A DNA stretch of 33,572 nucleotides from an uncultured Clostridia bacterium (GTDB lineage Bacteria; Bacillota; Clostridia; Christensenellales; UBA1242), in the NCBI GenBank assembly GCA_944376845.1, contig CALWDZ010000013.1, positions 1 through 33,572 on the forward strand. The letters run 5' to 3'. Shown in pieces: positions 16,641 through 26,199 of the stretch. The notes under the pieces are model-generated. The model was not told where the DNA came from. It did not search any database and saw only the letters and a list, made by a program, of their open reading frames with translations. Every line of letters begins with the position of its first letter. Position 1 is the stretch's first letter. Made by a program: the position numbers and the translations under genes.

Positions 16641-18021
16641 CTTTTTTCTCTTTATTATCTACACTTTTTTGTTTATTTTGTGTTAGTGTTTTATCCTCTT
16701 GTTCTTTAAGTTTATCGATTGTTTTGTTTATATTTTCAAGTTTTTTACGTTTGATTTTTGGTTTTTTAGGTATAGGTCTAGGATTTCTATATTCAAAACA
16801 AGCAACATCTGTATATTTCTCTTTTTCAGAACGCTTTAAAGCCATATCCACTTGTTCTTTTTTCTTTTTACTTTCAAAACTATCTTTCCATACTTCATAA
16901 TATTTAGATGGTTCTTTCATATTATAGAATTTAACGGCCTGAGTTGCTGTTTGATAAATATGTTTATCTTTTTTCTTTTTTGAATTTTCTAATTCACCCC
17001 ATAGGAAATCAAAAACTTCATATTTATAATCTGGTGGCATGACATCATAGTAGAAAATTTTATCAACATCTCGCATCTCTATACCTATTTTCGCCTTTTT
17101 GCACTCTTTACTATCAAATGGCATTTCACGTGCAATAACTTTCTTTTCCAAAAGAATGTTATTGATTTGGTCTAATATGGACAAAAGTTCAATAAGTACA
17201 ACAAAAGAAATTGGAGCAACAACAAGTGCAATCATACCTTCTGTCGAAGCACAAAAACTGACAAGTCCCGTAAGCCAAGAACCAGTTGGAACATATTTAC
17301 CGGCAACCAAATCTTCTCTCACTGTTTCAGTTGAAGAATTTGCAGTGCCTTTTGTAATATAAAATACTGTGCCAGATGTATCAATCCTTATTTGCACAAT
17401 TTGGTGAAAATACACCCTTATGTTTGACATATCACGAACATCATCTAAATCGTGTCTATCTTCTGGTACACTTACCTTTGATAAATTTGTTCCGGGAATA
17501 GTTTCGCCTACTTTTGTGTCTTTTACATTTTGATATAATGTTTGGTCAAAAATGACTTCATTATTTTCATCTTTTACAGGAATATAACTATTATCTTTGT
17601 ATGTTTGATTTCCACTTGAATCTAAAACTGGTTCACCATCTTCATTAAACACAGGTTCTTTGCCTTTTGTGACTTGTGTTAAATTAAGTTTTGCAAGATT
17701 ATCTGCTTGGTCTGAATAATTGTAAAAAGCGATTACATCTCCCACTTCATACATAGTGTTTTGTACTTTTAATACAACTACATCACCACTTACAAAATTT
17801 CGCTGTGCTTCTGGACAATATACCGACATAGAATTTGTAAGTACACGGACAAAAGTATAACCAAACATTGGAGTTATTACATTTTTGCTTTTTGCCACAA
17901 GCATAAAAAAACTGGACATAAATGAAATAATAATTACAGGATAAACTATTATGTCCACAATAAGTTCAAGTATATTAAAAAAACTTTTACTTTTTTTATT
18001 TTTTGTTTGTGCTTTAGTCAT
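16630..18021 (-). CDS. SipW-like signal peptidase I with cytosolic tail (first gene)
   Basis: This 463-residue paralogue of the next gene has a membrane helix at about 21-43. Ser64 lies in LTNSM instead of SGSM, and an insertion of about 60 residues sits inside the peptidase domain. His206 is in VYFHQIV, and TKGTANSSTE has Thr226 and Glu232 where SipW/Sec11 enzymes keep Asp residues. A second helix lies at about 260-285, followed by a basic cytosolic tail of roughly 170 residues ending in Lys-rich coil. Its active site is therefore more divergent than that of its partner, and it may be weak, differently specific, or a non-catalytic partner. No SD is present. A promoter ends eight bases before the ATG. 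Confidence 0.78.
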   Translation of the reverse strand: MTKAQTKNKKSKSFFNILELIVDIIVYPVIIISFMSSFFMLVAKSKNVITPMFGYTFVRVLTNSMSVYCPEAQRNFVSGDVVVLKVQNTMYEVGDVIAFYNYSDQADNLAKLNLTQVTKGKEPVFNEDGEPVLDSSGNQTYKDNSYIPVKDENNEVIFDQTLYQNVKDTKVGETIPGTNLSKVSVPEDRHDLDDVRDMSNIRVYFHQIVQIRIDTSGTVFYITKGTANSSTETVREDLVAGKYVPTGSWLTGLVSFCASTEGMIALVVAPISFVVLIELLSILDQINNILLEKKVIAREMPFDSKECKKAKIGIEMRDVDKIFYYDVMPPDYKYEVFDFLWGELENSKKKKDKHIYQTATQAVKFYNMKEPSKYYEVWKDSFESKKKKEQVDMALKRSEKEKYTDVACFEYRNPRPIPKKPKIKRKKLENINKTIDKLKEQEDKTLTQNKQKSVDNKEKKDGK

Positions 18022-18029
18022 TTGTGTTT

Positions 18030-18058
18030 AGTATACATTATTTTATAGTTTTTTACAA
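18030..18058 (-). promoter_or_regulatory. Promoter of the SipW-like locus, leaderless layout
   Basis: TTGTAA (18053-18058), a 17-nt spacer and TATACT (18030-18035) on the minus strand. Eight bases separate the -10 box from the ATG at 18021, and none form an SD sequence. Confidence 0.65.
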
Positions 18059-18071
18059 CAATTCTAAAAGA

Positions 18072-18506
18072 TTATCTTTTTTGTTTAAAAAATTGCTTTA
18101 AAATTATATTACATTGTTCATTTGGCATAAAAGTTAGTTTTGTTTTATGATTAAATAATTTAGTTGAATCCATTATTTTTTCAATCAAATCATCGTTATC
18201 ATTTAGATTTTTGGCCCCATAATAACAACATCTTATCCTGGCATTAAGTATTGCTCCAGCACACATAGGACATGGCTTTAATGTGACATAAATATCGCAA
18301 TCATCAAGTCGCCAAGATTTAAGTTTATTGCAGGCACGCTTTATTGCAATTATCTCTGCATGCTTAGTTGCATCTTGACTTTTTTCACGCATATTATATC
18401 CTGTTGCAATTACTTTTCCGTCTTTTACTATAACAGCGCCTATTGGTACTTCTCCAAGGTGCTCCGCTTTTTTGGCACACATTAGTGCTTTATCCATAAA
18501 ATTCAT
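18072..18506 (-). CDS. tadA: tRNA-specific adenosine deaminase
   Basis: TadA deaminates A34 to inosine in the tRNA anticodon wobble position, as a cytosolic zinc enzyme. The zinc site is His49-Ala-Glu51 plus PCPMC (Cys79 and Cys82), and the length (144 residues) is normal. The ATG at 18506 is chosen because it overlaps the upstream stop as TAATG, giving translational coupling. A TTG 15 bases upstream is less likely. It is the last gene of the rplI-to-tadA run. Confidence 0.93.
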   Translation of the reverse strand: MNFMDKALMCAKKAEHLGEVPIGAVIVKDGKVIATGYNMREKSQDATKHAEIIAIKRACNKLKSWRLDDCDIYVTLKPCPMCAGAILNARIRCCYYGAKNLNDNDDLIEKIMDSTKLFNHKTKLTFMPNEQCNIILKQFFKQKR

Positions 18507-19609
18507 TATAATACGCCCCAAATAAAAGTTGATAATGTTGTGGCTATTCCCAAAAATAAATTTACATATAAAAATATGTTATCACGGAATGTTGGTTTAT
18601 AGACATTTTTGTAACCAGTACGTAAAACTATTGAAAATATTTTATTATTCCCTACAGTTTTTAAATCAACATCAATGTCATCATCTTTTTCAACTTCTTC
18701 AGCCCCGCCAACGCCAGACATAAGTCTACGCCTTAGTTCTTCCTTGACGGCTTTATCTGCAACTTTTGCCATATTTTTTAACCTTGTATCTTTAAACATT
18801 GCCATAACAATAAGATACACAAGCCCTACAAGAATTAAAATGAATAAAAACATCATCATAATTGACAAAAATGCATTGCCACCAAACATATTGCCAATAA
18901 AAGAATTAAAAGCATCATAAATTGGCAAGTTATTAGCAGACGCATAGCCCATAAAGGCGCTTATTGCATTATTTGTAAAATGCATAATCATTGTTGGAAA
19001 TATGCTATCAGTGAAAAATGCAACAAAACCAAAGAAAATTCCTATTATACTTGCAAAGAAAAACTGTTCAATGTTTAAATGCATAAGACCAAATAAAAAG
19101 CCTGAAAGTATAATCGCTTTTTTTGTGCCCATTTTTTTGTAACCGTTAAGTAGCATACCCCTGTGTGCAACTTCTTCACAAATTCCAGGCAAAACGGCGG
19201 TCACAAAAAGTTCCACAAACAAAAGCCACAATGGATAACTTGACACTACTGTGCCAGAAGATGAATTTTCATACCCAAGAAGTGAAAGTATTGCTGAAAA
19301 AAATGTAGCCACAAAAATTGTTATTAAATAAACTATGATGCCAGCAACAAATGATAAAAGTATGGTTTTTATTCCAATTTTATTAAAACCAAAGTCTTTT
19401 ACTGTTTTTGACACTTTTTGTTTTTGAAGATAACTAAACAAAAAAAGTGGAAGGCTTAGCATAAGTCCGATTTGAATAACTCCGTTTAAGATATAACCCC
19501 AAACAGGTGGAATGCTGAATGTGGAAGATATTATCCTAATGGTTATAAACAAGCACATAATTAAAAAGTAAACTAAGTTTGTGTTAAAAATCTCTTTATC
19601 TCTATACAT
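18506..19609 (-). CDS. CPBP-family intramembrane metalloprotease
   Basis: This 367-residue, strongly hydrophobic protein has the three CPBP (Rce1/Abi) motifs: Glu145-Glu146 with Arg150 in CEEVAHRG, His177 in FGLMHLN, and His210 with Asn214 in HFTNN. These enzymes cleave within membranes. In Bacillota many are linked to bacteriocin self-immunity or anti-sigma processing, but the target here is unknown. A cytosolic linker and one final helix extend beyond the domain. AAAGGA precedes the ATG at 19609. It lies 20 nt after a second CPBP gene, with which it probably shares a transcript. Confidence 0.88.
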   Translation of the reverse strand: MYRDKEIFNTNLVYFLIMCLFITIRIISSTFSIPPVWGYILNGVIQIGLMLSLPLFLFSYLQKQKVSKTVKDFGFNKIGIKTILLSFVAGIIVYLITIFVATFFSAILSLLGYENSSSGTVVSSYPLWLLFVELFVTAVLPGICEEVAHRGMLLNGYKKMGTKKAIILSGFLFGLMHLNIEQFFFASIIGIFFGFVAFFTDSIFPTMIMHFTNNAISAFMGYASANNLPIYDAFNSFIGNMFGGNAFLSIMMMFLFILILVGLVYLIVMAMFKDTRLKNMAKVADKAVKEELRRRLMSGVGGAEEVEKDDDIDVDLKTVGNNKIFSIVLRTGYKNVYKPTFRDNIFLYVNLFLGIATTLSTFIWGVL

Positions 19610-19629
19610 ATTTTTTCCTTTTAAGTATG

Positions 19630-20592
19630 TTATGCAACAAAGCCTGAAATTAAATCAAAAATCCAAATAATTATAGCCCCAATTATGCCCACATATAAAA
19701 ATGTATTTGGCGAACTTTCATTTTGGTTTAAATTTTCTTGTGAAATTGAATTTGATTTATTTTTATTTTTCAAAATTATTTTGAAAACAATCACAATACA
19801 AAGCACAGCCAAAATAGCAAGAGCAATTGCAAATAAGATATTAAATGTGCTAAGTGTAAATTCTGAAACTGCACCACTATGAACAGAAATATAATTTATG
19901 ACAACAACAATGGCATTATTAAGAAAATGCAACAAAATTGGATAGATTATATTATTTGTTCTAAGCATCAAAAGTGCAAGCACTATTCCAACAAAAAATG
20001 GATAAACAGTTTGTTCTACACTTGAATGCACAAGCATAAAAAGCGTTGCTGAAAGAAAAACCGCTTTCATATTTCCATATTGCTTTAAACCATTAAATAT
20101 TATACCACGAAAAACAAGTTCTTCGCAAATAGCGGGCAATACGGCTAGCAAAATCAAATTTAAAACCAAATAGCCAAAATTATCCATAGGAATTGGAAGT
20201 GCATATGAACCATTAAAACCAATCTTTGCTAGGACAGCATCAAAAAGGCTTACAAAGTTAGACATTCCAAATACACAAACAAGTGACAAAAATATTGTTA
20301 CGAGAAGATATTTTATACTAAATTTTCTTTTAACACCTAAGGCAGTAATGTAATTTGTTCTAGAAACTTTATTTATTATTACAAATGTCAACACAAAAGC
20401 AATTGGGCTAACTAATGTTGCAAAAATAACGTATACTGTATTTTCTGTAATATTTTCCAAATCTGCGCCACATATGCTTGCGACAATATAAACCAAAAAT
20501 ATATAAACAAGCGAAATGACAAAAGGCATAAAAAATGCAAACAAAAAACCTTGCCCTGCATCATATTTGTCATAAGTTAATTTTTTTTCCAT
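19630..20592 (-). CDS. CPBP-family intramembrane metalloprotease
   Basis: This 320-residue multi-spanning protein has all three CPBP motifs: Glu157-Glu158 and Arg162 in CEELVFRG, His189 in FMLVHSS, and His222 with Asn226 in HFLNN. It is a diverged paralogue of the next gene. There is no SD sequence. The promoter TTGCAC-16-TATAAT ends nine bases before the ATG at 20592, so the mRNA leader would be 0-3 nt. The -35 box of that promoter lies inside the terminator hairpin of the upstream protease gene, so the tandem CPBP-tadA unit can be transcribed on its own. Confidence 0.88.
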   Translation of the reverse strand: MEKKLTYDKYDAGQGFLFAFFMPFVISLVYIFLVYIVASICGADLENITENTVYVIFATLVSPIAFVLTFVIINKVSRTNYITALGVKRKFSIKYLLVTIFLSLVCVFGMSNFVSLFDAVLAKIGFNGSYALPIPMDNFGYLVLNLILLAVLPAICEELVFRGIIFNGLKQYGNMKAVFLSATLFMLVHSSVEQTVYPFFVGIVLALLMLRTNNIIYPILLHFLNNAIVVVINYISVHSGAVSEFTLSTFNILFAIALAILAVLCIVIVFKIILKNKNKSNSISQENLNQNESSPNTFLYVGIIGAIIIWIFDLISGFVA

Positions 20593-20601
20593 ATCAAGTC
20601 T

Positions 20602-20629
20602 ATTATACTAAACAAACAAAAAAGTGCAA
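20602..20629 (-). promoter_or_regulatory. Promoter of the CPBP-CPBP-tadA unit
   Basis: TTGCAC (20624-20629), a 16-nt spacer and a perfect TATAAT (20602-20607) on the minus strand, nine bases before the ATG. Confidence 0.65.
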
Positions 20630-20645
20630 GCAAAACTCACACTTT
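20618..20645 (-). terminator. Terminator of the HtrA-like gene, overlapping its stop codon
   Basis: On the minus strand AAAGTGTGAG pairs with CTTGCACTTT (two G-T wobbles) around a 5-nt loop, followed by T. The TGA stop lies in the first arm. Confidence 0.6.
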
Positions 20646-21659
20646 CTTTAAAGCACTGCATTCAAGTTCCAAAATTTCTCCACCGCGATTTACTTTTAGA
20701 GTTACATTTTGGTCTGGCTTTATTTTGTACATAGAGAGTCTAAAATCAAGTGAGTTTTTAATTTCTTGCCCATTAAATTCTAAAATTATATCGCCCTCTT
20801 TTATGCACGATGAAATATTTTCATCAACACTATACACATATGCCCCAACTTTTTCACCAACTTCAAACTTCTCAAACTTCGCCATTTCAACATCAACTGC
20901 AAATATACCAAGATAGCCTTGAGAATATTCACCATCGCTTGATAAATTTTCAACTACACTTTGTCCAATACTTATAGGAATTGCAAAACCAATACCTTCA
21001 GCATCGCTGGCTTTTAATGTGTTTATTCCAACCACTTCTCCGTTTGTTCTAAGCAGTGGTCCACCACTATTCCCCGGATTTATACTAGCATCATGCTGAA
21101 TTAAGTTTTGCATATAAGTTGTGTATCCGCTAGAACTGGACACGCCCACCGTGCGATTTAATGCACTGACTATGCCTTTTGTAACGGTATTTCTAAAATC
21201 AAGTGAAAGTGGTGTACCAATAGCAATAACATCTTCACCAACGCCAAGTGCATCATCACTACACACAAGATAAGGCAAGTTCTTTTCTGACTTTATCACC
21301 GCTATGTCCATTGCACTATCACTATATAAAAGGCTTGCTCTAGTCGTGGTTTGGTCCGCCAAATAAACTGTTATAGAGTTTGCATTTTCAATTACGTGAT
21401 GATTTGTAACAATATATCCGCCGTCACTTATTGCGACTCCGCTTCCAATACTATAACCTCCGCCAGTTACCGCCATAACACCAACAACTGCCCCTTTGAT
21501 GTTTGAAATAACATCCGTAAGTGAAGTTTGGTCATTTATTTGTATTTGCCTTGGTGTCATGTCGACATTGTCGTCATATGTATCTATGTTGGCATTAAAA
21601 ACACATCCCGATAGTGTAAATATAAAAATAAAACACAAAAAAATAACTGCCTTTTTCAT
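20637..21659 (-). CDS. htrA: HtrA-like S1C serine protease, lipoprotein
   Basis: This 340-residue envelope quality-control protease has a lipoprotein signal peptide with lipobox LSGC, so Cys19 would be lipidated and the enzyme held on the outer face of the membrane. The catalytic triad is His88 (TNHHV), Asp118 (AMDIAVI) and Ser198 (GNSGGPL). A single PDZ domain follows (about residues 245-335, including KEGDIILEFNG). AAAGGAG precedes the ATG at 21659. The SD and start codon lie in the loop of a perfect 13-bp inverted repeat. A YycJ-like gene lies 23 nt upstream, an arrangement also known in Bacillus. Confidence 0.93.
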   Translation of the reverse strand: MKKAVIFLCFIFIFTLSGCVFNANIDTYDDNVDMTPRQIQINDQTSLTDVISNIKGAVVGVMAVTGGGYSIGSGVAISDGGYIVTNHHVIENANSITVYLADQTTTRASLLYSDSAMDIAVIKSEKNLPYLVCSDDALGVGEDVIAIGTPLSLDFRNTVTKGIVSALNRTVGVSSSSGYTTYMQNLIQHDASINPGNSGGPLLRTNGEVVGINTLKASDAEGIGFAIPISIGQSVVENLSSDGEYSQGYLGIFAVDVEMAKFEKFEVGEKVGAYVYSVDENISSCIKEGDIILEFNGQEIKNSLDFRLSMYKIKPDQNVTLKVNRGGEILELECSALKKV

Positions 21660-21684
21660 AATACTCCTTTTGGCAGTTATTTTT
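21639..21684 (-). promoter_or_regulatory. Perfect 13-bp hairpin enclosing the htrA SD and start codon
   Basis: AAAAATAACTGCC and GGCAGTTATTTTT pair fully around a 20-nt loop that contains AAAAGGAG and the ATG. A T7 run follows the second arm inside codons 7-8. The stem could act as a terminator for the upstream genes or as a translation control element for htrA. Confidence 0.6.
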
Positions 21685-22471
21685 AGTTTAATTTAAAGAT
21701 AGTACTCATATTGATGCTTGTTGTAGATATTTTTATGTCACGTCCCTCAACAATTCCCACAGATGAAAGGTATTTACATACAGATGTATATGCCAAACTT
21801 TGTGTATTATTGTGTCGTGAGATGTGCGAAAGCATTATTTGCTTGGTCCCAGTTTTTACTAAATACTCCACTGCTTTTGCACAATCTAGGTTTGAAAGAT
21901 GTCCGTTTTTCCCAAGTATCCTTGCTTTTAGTTTCAAAGGATAATTTGGGTTTTTCTTTAACATCTCAACATCATGATTGCTCTCTAGATAAACCAATTC
22001 ACTGCCACTAATTTTATTTAGAATTACATCGTTAGTATGTCCCAAATCTGTTATTATACTAATTTTTCTTGAAGCCTGCGACAAAATAAAGCCACTGCAA
22101 TGCACTGCATCATGTGGCAAACAAACGGTATCTACTGTTAAATCTTTTATATTAAAAGGTAGGTCATCAAAACTATAAATTTGGCTAGCGGGGAGTTTTC
22201 TCATCTTTAAATATACAGCACCAACACCTTTTGAATGAACATAAACTTTGGTTTTATACTTGGTAGCAAAAATATCAAGACCTTTTATGTGGTCGCTATG
22301 CTCATGTGAAATTAAAATTGCATCAATATTTTTTGCTTCAACTCCTAGTACTCGTAAACGCTTGGTTACTTCAGTTGCACTAAGCCCAATGTCAACAAGT
22401 ATTTTTGCTTGAGTGGTTTCAACATATGTACAATTTCCGTCGCTACCAGAAGAAAGGTTACAAATTCTCAT
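21683..22471 (-). CDS. yycJ: YycJ/WalJ-like metallo-beta-lactamase-fold hydrolase
   Basis: This 262-residue MBL-fold protein carries the zinc motif His56-Glu-His58-Ser-Asp60-His61 and later ligands (LPHDAVHCSG, ITDLGH, LSHISR). The opening LSSGSDGNCTYVET and the overall length match the YycJ/WalJ family, which acts as a DNA exonuclease and has been tied to cell division and mismatch repair. It starts 1 nt after the rplI stop, giving tight coupling, and is followed by the HtrA-like gene. In Bacillus a yycJ-htrA pair sits in the walRK operon. Here the two-component genes are absent and rplI stands in front. Confidence 0.88.
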   Translation of the reverse strand: MRICNLSSGSDGNCTYVETTQAKILVDIGLSATEVTKRLRVLGVEAKNIDAILISHEHSDHIKGLDIFATKYKTKVYVHSKGVGAVYLKMRKLPASQIYSFDDLPFNIKDLTVDTVCLPHDAVHCSGFILSQASRKISIITDLGHTNDVILNKISGSELVYLESNHDVEMLKKNPNYPLKLKARILGKNGHLSNLDCAKAVEYLVKTGTKQIMLSHISRHNNTQSLAYTSVCKYLSSVGIVEGRDIKISTTSINMSTIFKLN

Positions 22472-22472
22472 T

Positions 22473-22913
22473 TTACGCCATAACCTTTAAAGTGAAATTG
22501 GCATGTATGCCTTCATAAAGCCTTACTTTGAGTTTATAATCACCCGTATATTTTATTGGTTCTTTGATTTCTATTTTACGTTTATCAACATTTAGTCCAA
22601 TTTTTGCAAGTTCATCAGCAATTTCTTTTGCCGTAATTGAACCAAATATCTTGCCATTTTCTCCACTTTTTATTTTAAGTGTTATAACTTTGCCTTCAAT
22701 TTTATCGGCAAGTGCTTTGGCCGCAAGACGCTCTTGTTCTTTATGATAATCTTTTGCTACCTTTTGGTTTAATGTGTCATTGAGATTAGAATTATTAGCA
22801 AGCACAGCATAGCCATTTTTTAAAAGAAAATTTTTTGCATAACCATCAGCAACATTTACAATATCGCCCTTTTTGCCTGTGCCTTTAACATCTTTTTGCA
22901 AAATTACTTTCAT
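22473..22913 (-). CDS. rplI: 50S ribosomal protein bL9
   Basis: This 146-residue two-domain ribosomal protein has an N-terminal RNA-binding part ([16 protein letters not shown], then [16 protein letters not shown]), a long helix, and a C-terminal domain. Of two adjacent ATG codons, the second (22913) gives the normal family start and the better spacing to AAAGGAG. It opens a unit that runs to at least yycJ and htrA. Confidence 0.97.
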   Translation of the reverse strand: MKVILQKDVKGTGKKGDIVNVADGYAKNFLLKNGYAVLANNSNLNDTLNQKVAKDYHKEQERLAAKALADKIEGKVITLKIKSGENGKIFGSITAKEIADELAKIGLNVDKRKIEIKEPIKYTGDYKLKVRLYEGIHANFTLKVMA

Positions 22914-22934
22914 CATTTGCTCCTTTTATATATT

Positions 22935-22964
22935 ATTTTAGTTTAACTATGTGCATTTAGTCAA
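22935..22964 (-). promoter_or_regulatory. rplI: Promoter of rplI
   Basis: TTGACT (22959-22964), an 18-nt spacer and TAAAAT (22935-22940) on the minus strand, ahead of the rplI SD sequence. Confidence 0.6.
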
Positions 22965-22990
22965 TACTTTTTAAGTAAAAGGAAAAAAAT

Positions 22991-23308
22991 ATGGATATAA
23001 TTTGTAGAGAACGAACATGTGTATACAACAAAGGTTTTTCTTGTTCAAAAAGAAAAATTTTAATTGGCGACAAAATCAACTGCACAGATTACGAAAAAAA
23101 ACCAGACCTAAAAGAATTGGAAGATACCTCACGTGAAGTTTTTGGCCCCACACCACCAAAGTATCATTCACATCGTGAATCTAAAAAGAGTTGCATACAT
23201 TGTGAAGCAAAATGCTTGTTTAGAAATGAACAAACATGCGAAGCAAACGGAATAACAATAAACAAACTCAACGGCAAACCGCTTTGTGTTACTTATTTTA
23301 AGGAATAA
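22991..23308 (+). CDS. DUF1540-like cysteine-rich protein with two Cys clusters
   Basis: This 105-residue protein has nine Cys. The first cluster (Cys5, Cys10, Cys18, Cys31, with CVYNKGFSC) fits the DUF1540 pattern of small, probably metal-binding modules common in clostridia. A second cluster (Cys68, Cys71, Cys75, Cys83, Cys99) looks like a diverged repeat of the same unit. AAAAGGA precedes the ATG. The gene is divergent from rplI, and its last 11 nt overlap the end of the convergent murB gene. Its role is unknown. Confidence 0.75.
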   Translation: MDIICRERTCVYNKGFSCSKRKILIGDKINCTDYEKKPDLKELEDTSREVFGPTPPKYHSHRESKKSCIHCEAKCLFRNEQTCEANGITINKLNGKPLCVTYFKE

Positions 23309-24167
23309 TAATTACTTCTTCTTCAAGTGAAATGCCCGCTTTTTCTTTTACTTCTTTTTTTATTTCATCAATAAGATTTTTTACATCTTGCGAAGTAGCA
23401 TTATTTTTGTTTATTATAAAGTTAGCGTGAAGAGTGGAAACTTGTGCTCCACCGCACTTTTTCCCTTTAAGACCTAGGTCATCAATTATTTTACCAGCAC
23501 TAACGCCATTAACTTTTTTAAAAATGCTACCGCTATTTGCAAACTCTAAAGGCTGAGAAATCTGCCTTTTTTTGAAATTTTGCATACATAGATTTTGAAC
23601 ATCTAAAATATTTTTTTTATTTAATTTTAGCCATACTTTTAATACAATAAAATTATTTTTTTTGAAATAAGAATTTCTGTATGAAAAATCTAAATTAGCA
23701 ATATTTTTTGTTTTTATTTTTTTGCCATCAAAATACATGACTTTTTGAATTATATCTTTCATCTCAAAGCCGTATGCACCGGCATTCATACACACTGCAC
23801 CACCAACTGTACCCGGTATTCCATAAGTAAATTCCATACCAGAAAGTGCATTGTTTATTAAAAATTTATTTAATACATATAAATTTGTGCCACACTCTAC
23901 TTTTACAATATTTTTTTTAACATTTATTTTATTTAATTTTTTTGTACAAATAACAATTCCGTCAAAGCCTCTATCGGAAAAAATAACATTACTGCCATTG
24001 CCTAAAATAAAATAATTTATTTTTTGTTTGATGCAATATTTTACAATTTTAATTAGTTCACTAATTTTTTGTGGTTCAACAAAAAAATGTGCATTGCCTC
24101 CTACACGTATAGTAACATAGTTGGCTAATGGCACATTCATTTTTAAATTCTTAAAATTTATGCTCAT
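23298..24167 (-). CDS. murB: UDP-N-acetylenolpyruvoylglucosamine reductase
   Basis: MurB reduces UDP-GlcNAc-enolpyruvate to UDP-MurNAc in peptidoglycan synthesis, using FAD and NADPH in the cytosol. Visible marks are the FAD-binding ILGNGSN, GIPGTVGGAVCMNAGAYG, YRNSYF, the catalytic-Ser region NSGSIFK and the final Glu motif EEEV. The 289-residue length fits the shorter type II enzymes. It lies 21 nt after obgE on the same strand. No SD is present, but TATAAT ends five bases before the ATG at 24167, so a leaderless transcript is possible besides operon read-through. Poly-A tracts are frequent in this gene. Confidence 0.95.
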   Translation of the reverse strand: MSINFKNLKMNVPLANYVTIRVGGNAHFFVEPQKISELIKIVKYCIKQKINYFILGNGSNVIFSDRGFDGIVICTKKLNKINVKKNIVKVECGTNLYVLNKFLINNALSGMEFTYGIPGTVGGAVCMNAGAYGFEMKDIIQKVMYFDGKKIKTKNIANLDFSYRNSYFKKNNFIVLKVWLKLNKKNILDVQNLCMQNFKKRQISQPLEFANSGSIFKKVNGVSAGKIIDDLGLKGKKCGGAQVSTLHANFIINKNNATSQDVKNLIDEIKKEVKEKAGISLEEEVIIIP

Positions 24168-24172
24168 AGTTT

Positions 24173-24178
24173 ATTATA
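24173..24178 (-). promoter_or_regulatory. murB: -10 box close to the murB start
   Basis: A perfect TATAAT on the minus strand lies five bases before the murB ATG. No good -35 box is visible, so the call is tentative. Confidence 0.35.
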
Positions 24179-24188
24179 TGAAAAAAAA

Positions 24189-26079
<1,891 letters not shown>

Positions 26080-26110
26080 AAAAAAAGTATCACACAAAAG
26101 TGATACTTTT
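26080..26110 (-). terminator. Intrinsic terminator ending at the nth start codon
   Basis: Arms AAAAGTATCAC and GTGATACTTTT (11 bp, perfect, 6-nt loop) are followed by T7 on the minus strand. The next base is the A of the nth ATG. Confidence 0.8.
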
Positions 26111-26115
26111 GTCAA
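26086..26115 (-). promoter_or_regulatory. nth: Possible nth promoter inside the terminator
   Basis: TTGACA (26110-26115), an 18-nt spacer and GATACT (26086-26091), with the ATG six bases downstream. The -35 is perfect and the -10 matches at four of six positions. The stem of the terminator supplies most of the spacer and the -10. Confidence 0.45.
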
Positions 26116-26164
26116 CTTTTTGACTAATACTCTTTTAACCCAAGCAATCTATTGATAAAAATTA

Positions 26165-26199
26165 TAAAAAATATACTCGCAAAGGAGTATAATTTTTTT
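26165..26199 (-). terminator. Intrinsic terminator of the mazF unit
   Basis: TATACTC/GAGTATA arms close a 6-nt loop on the minus strand, flanked by an A-run and a T-run, overlapping the mazF stop region. Confidence 0.75.
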
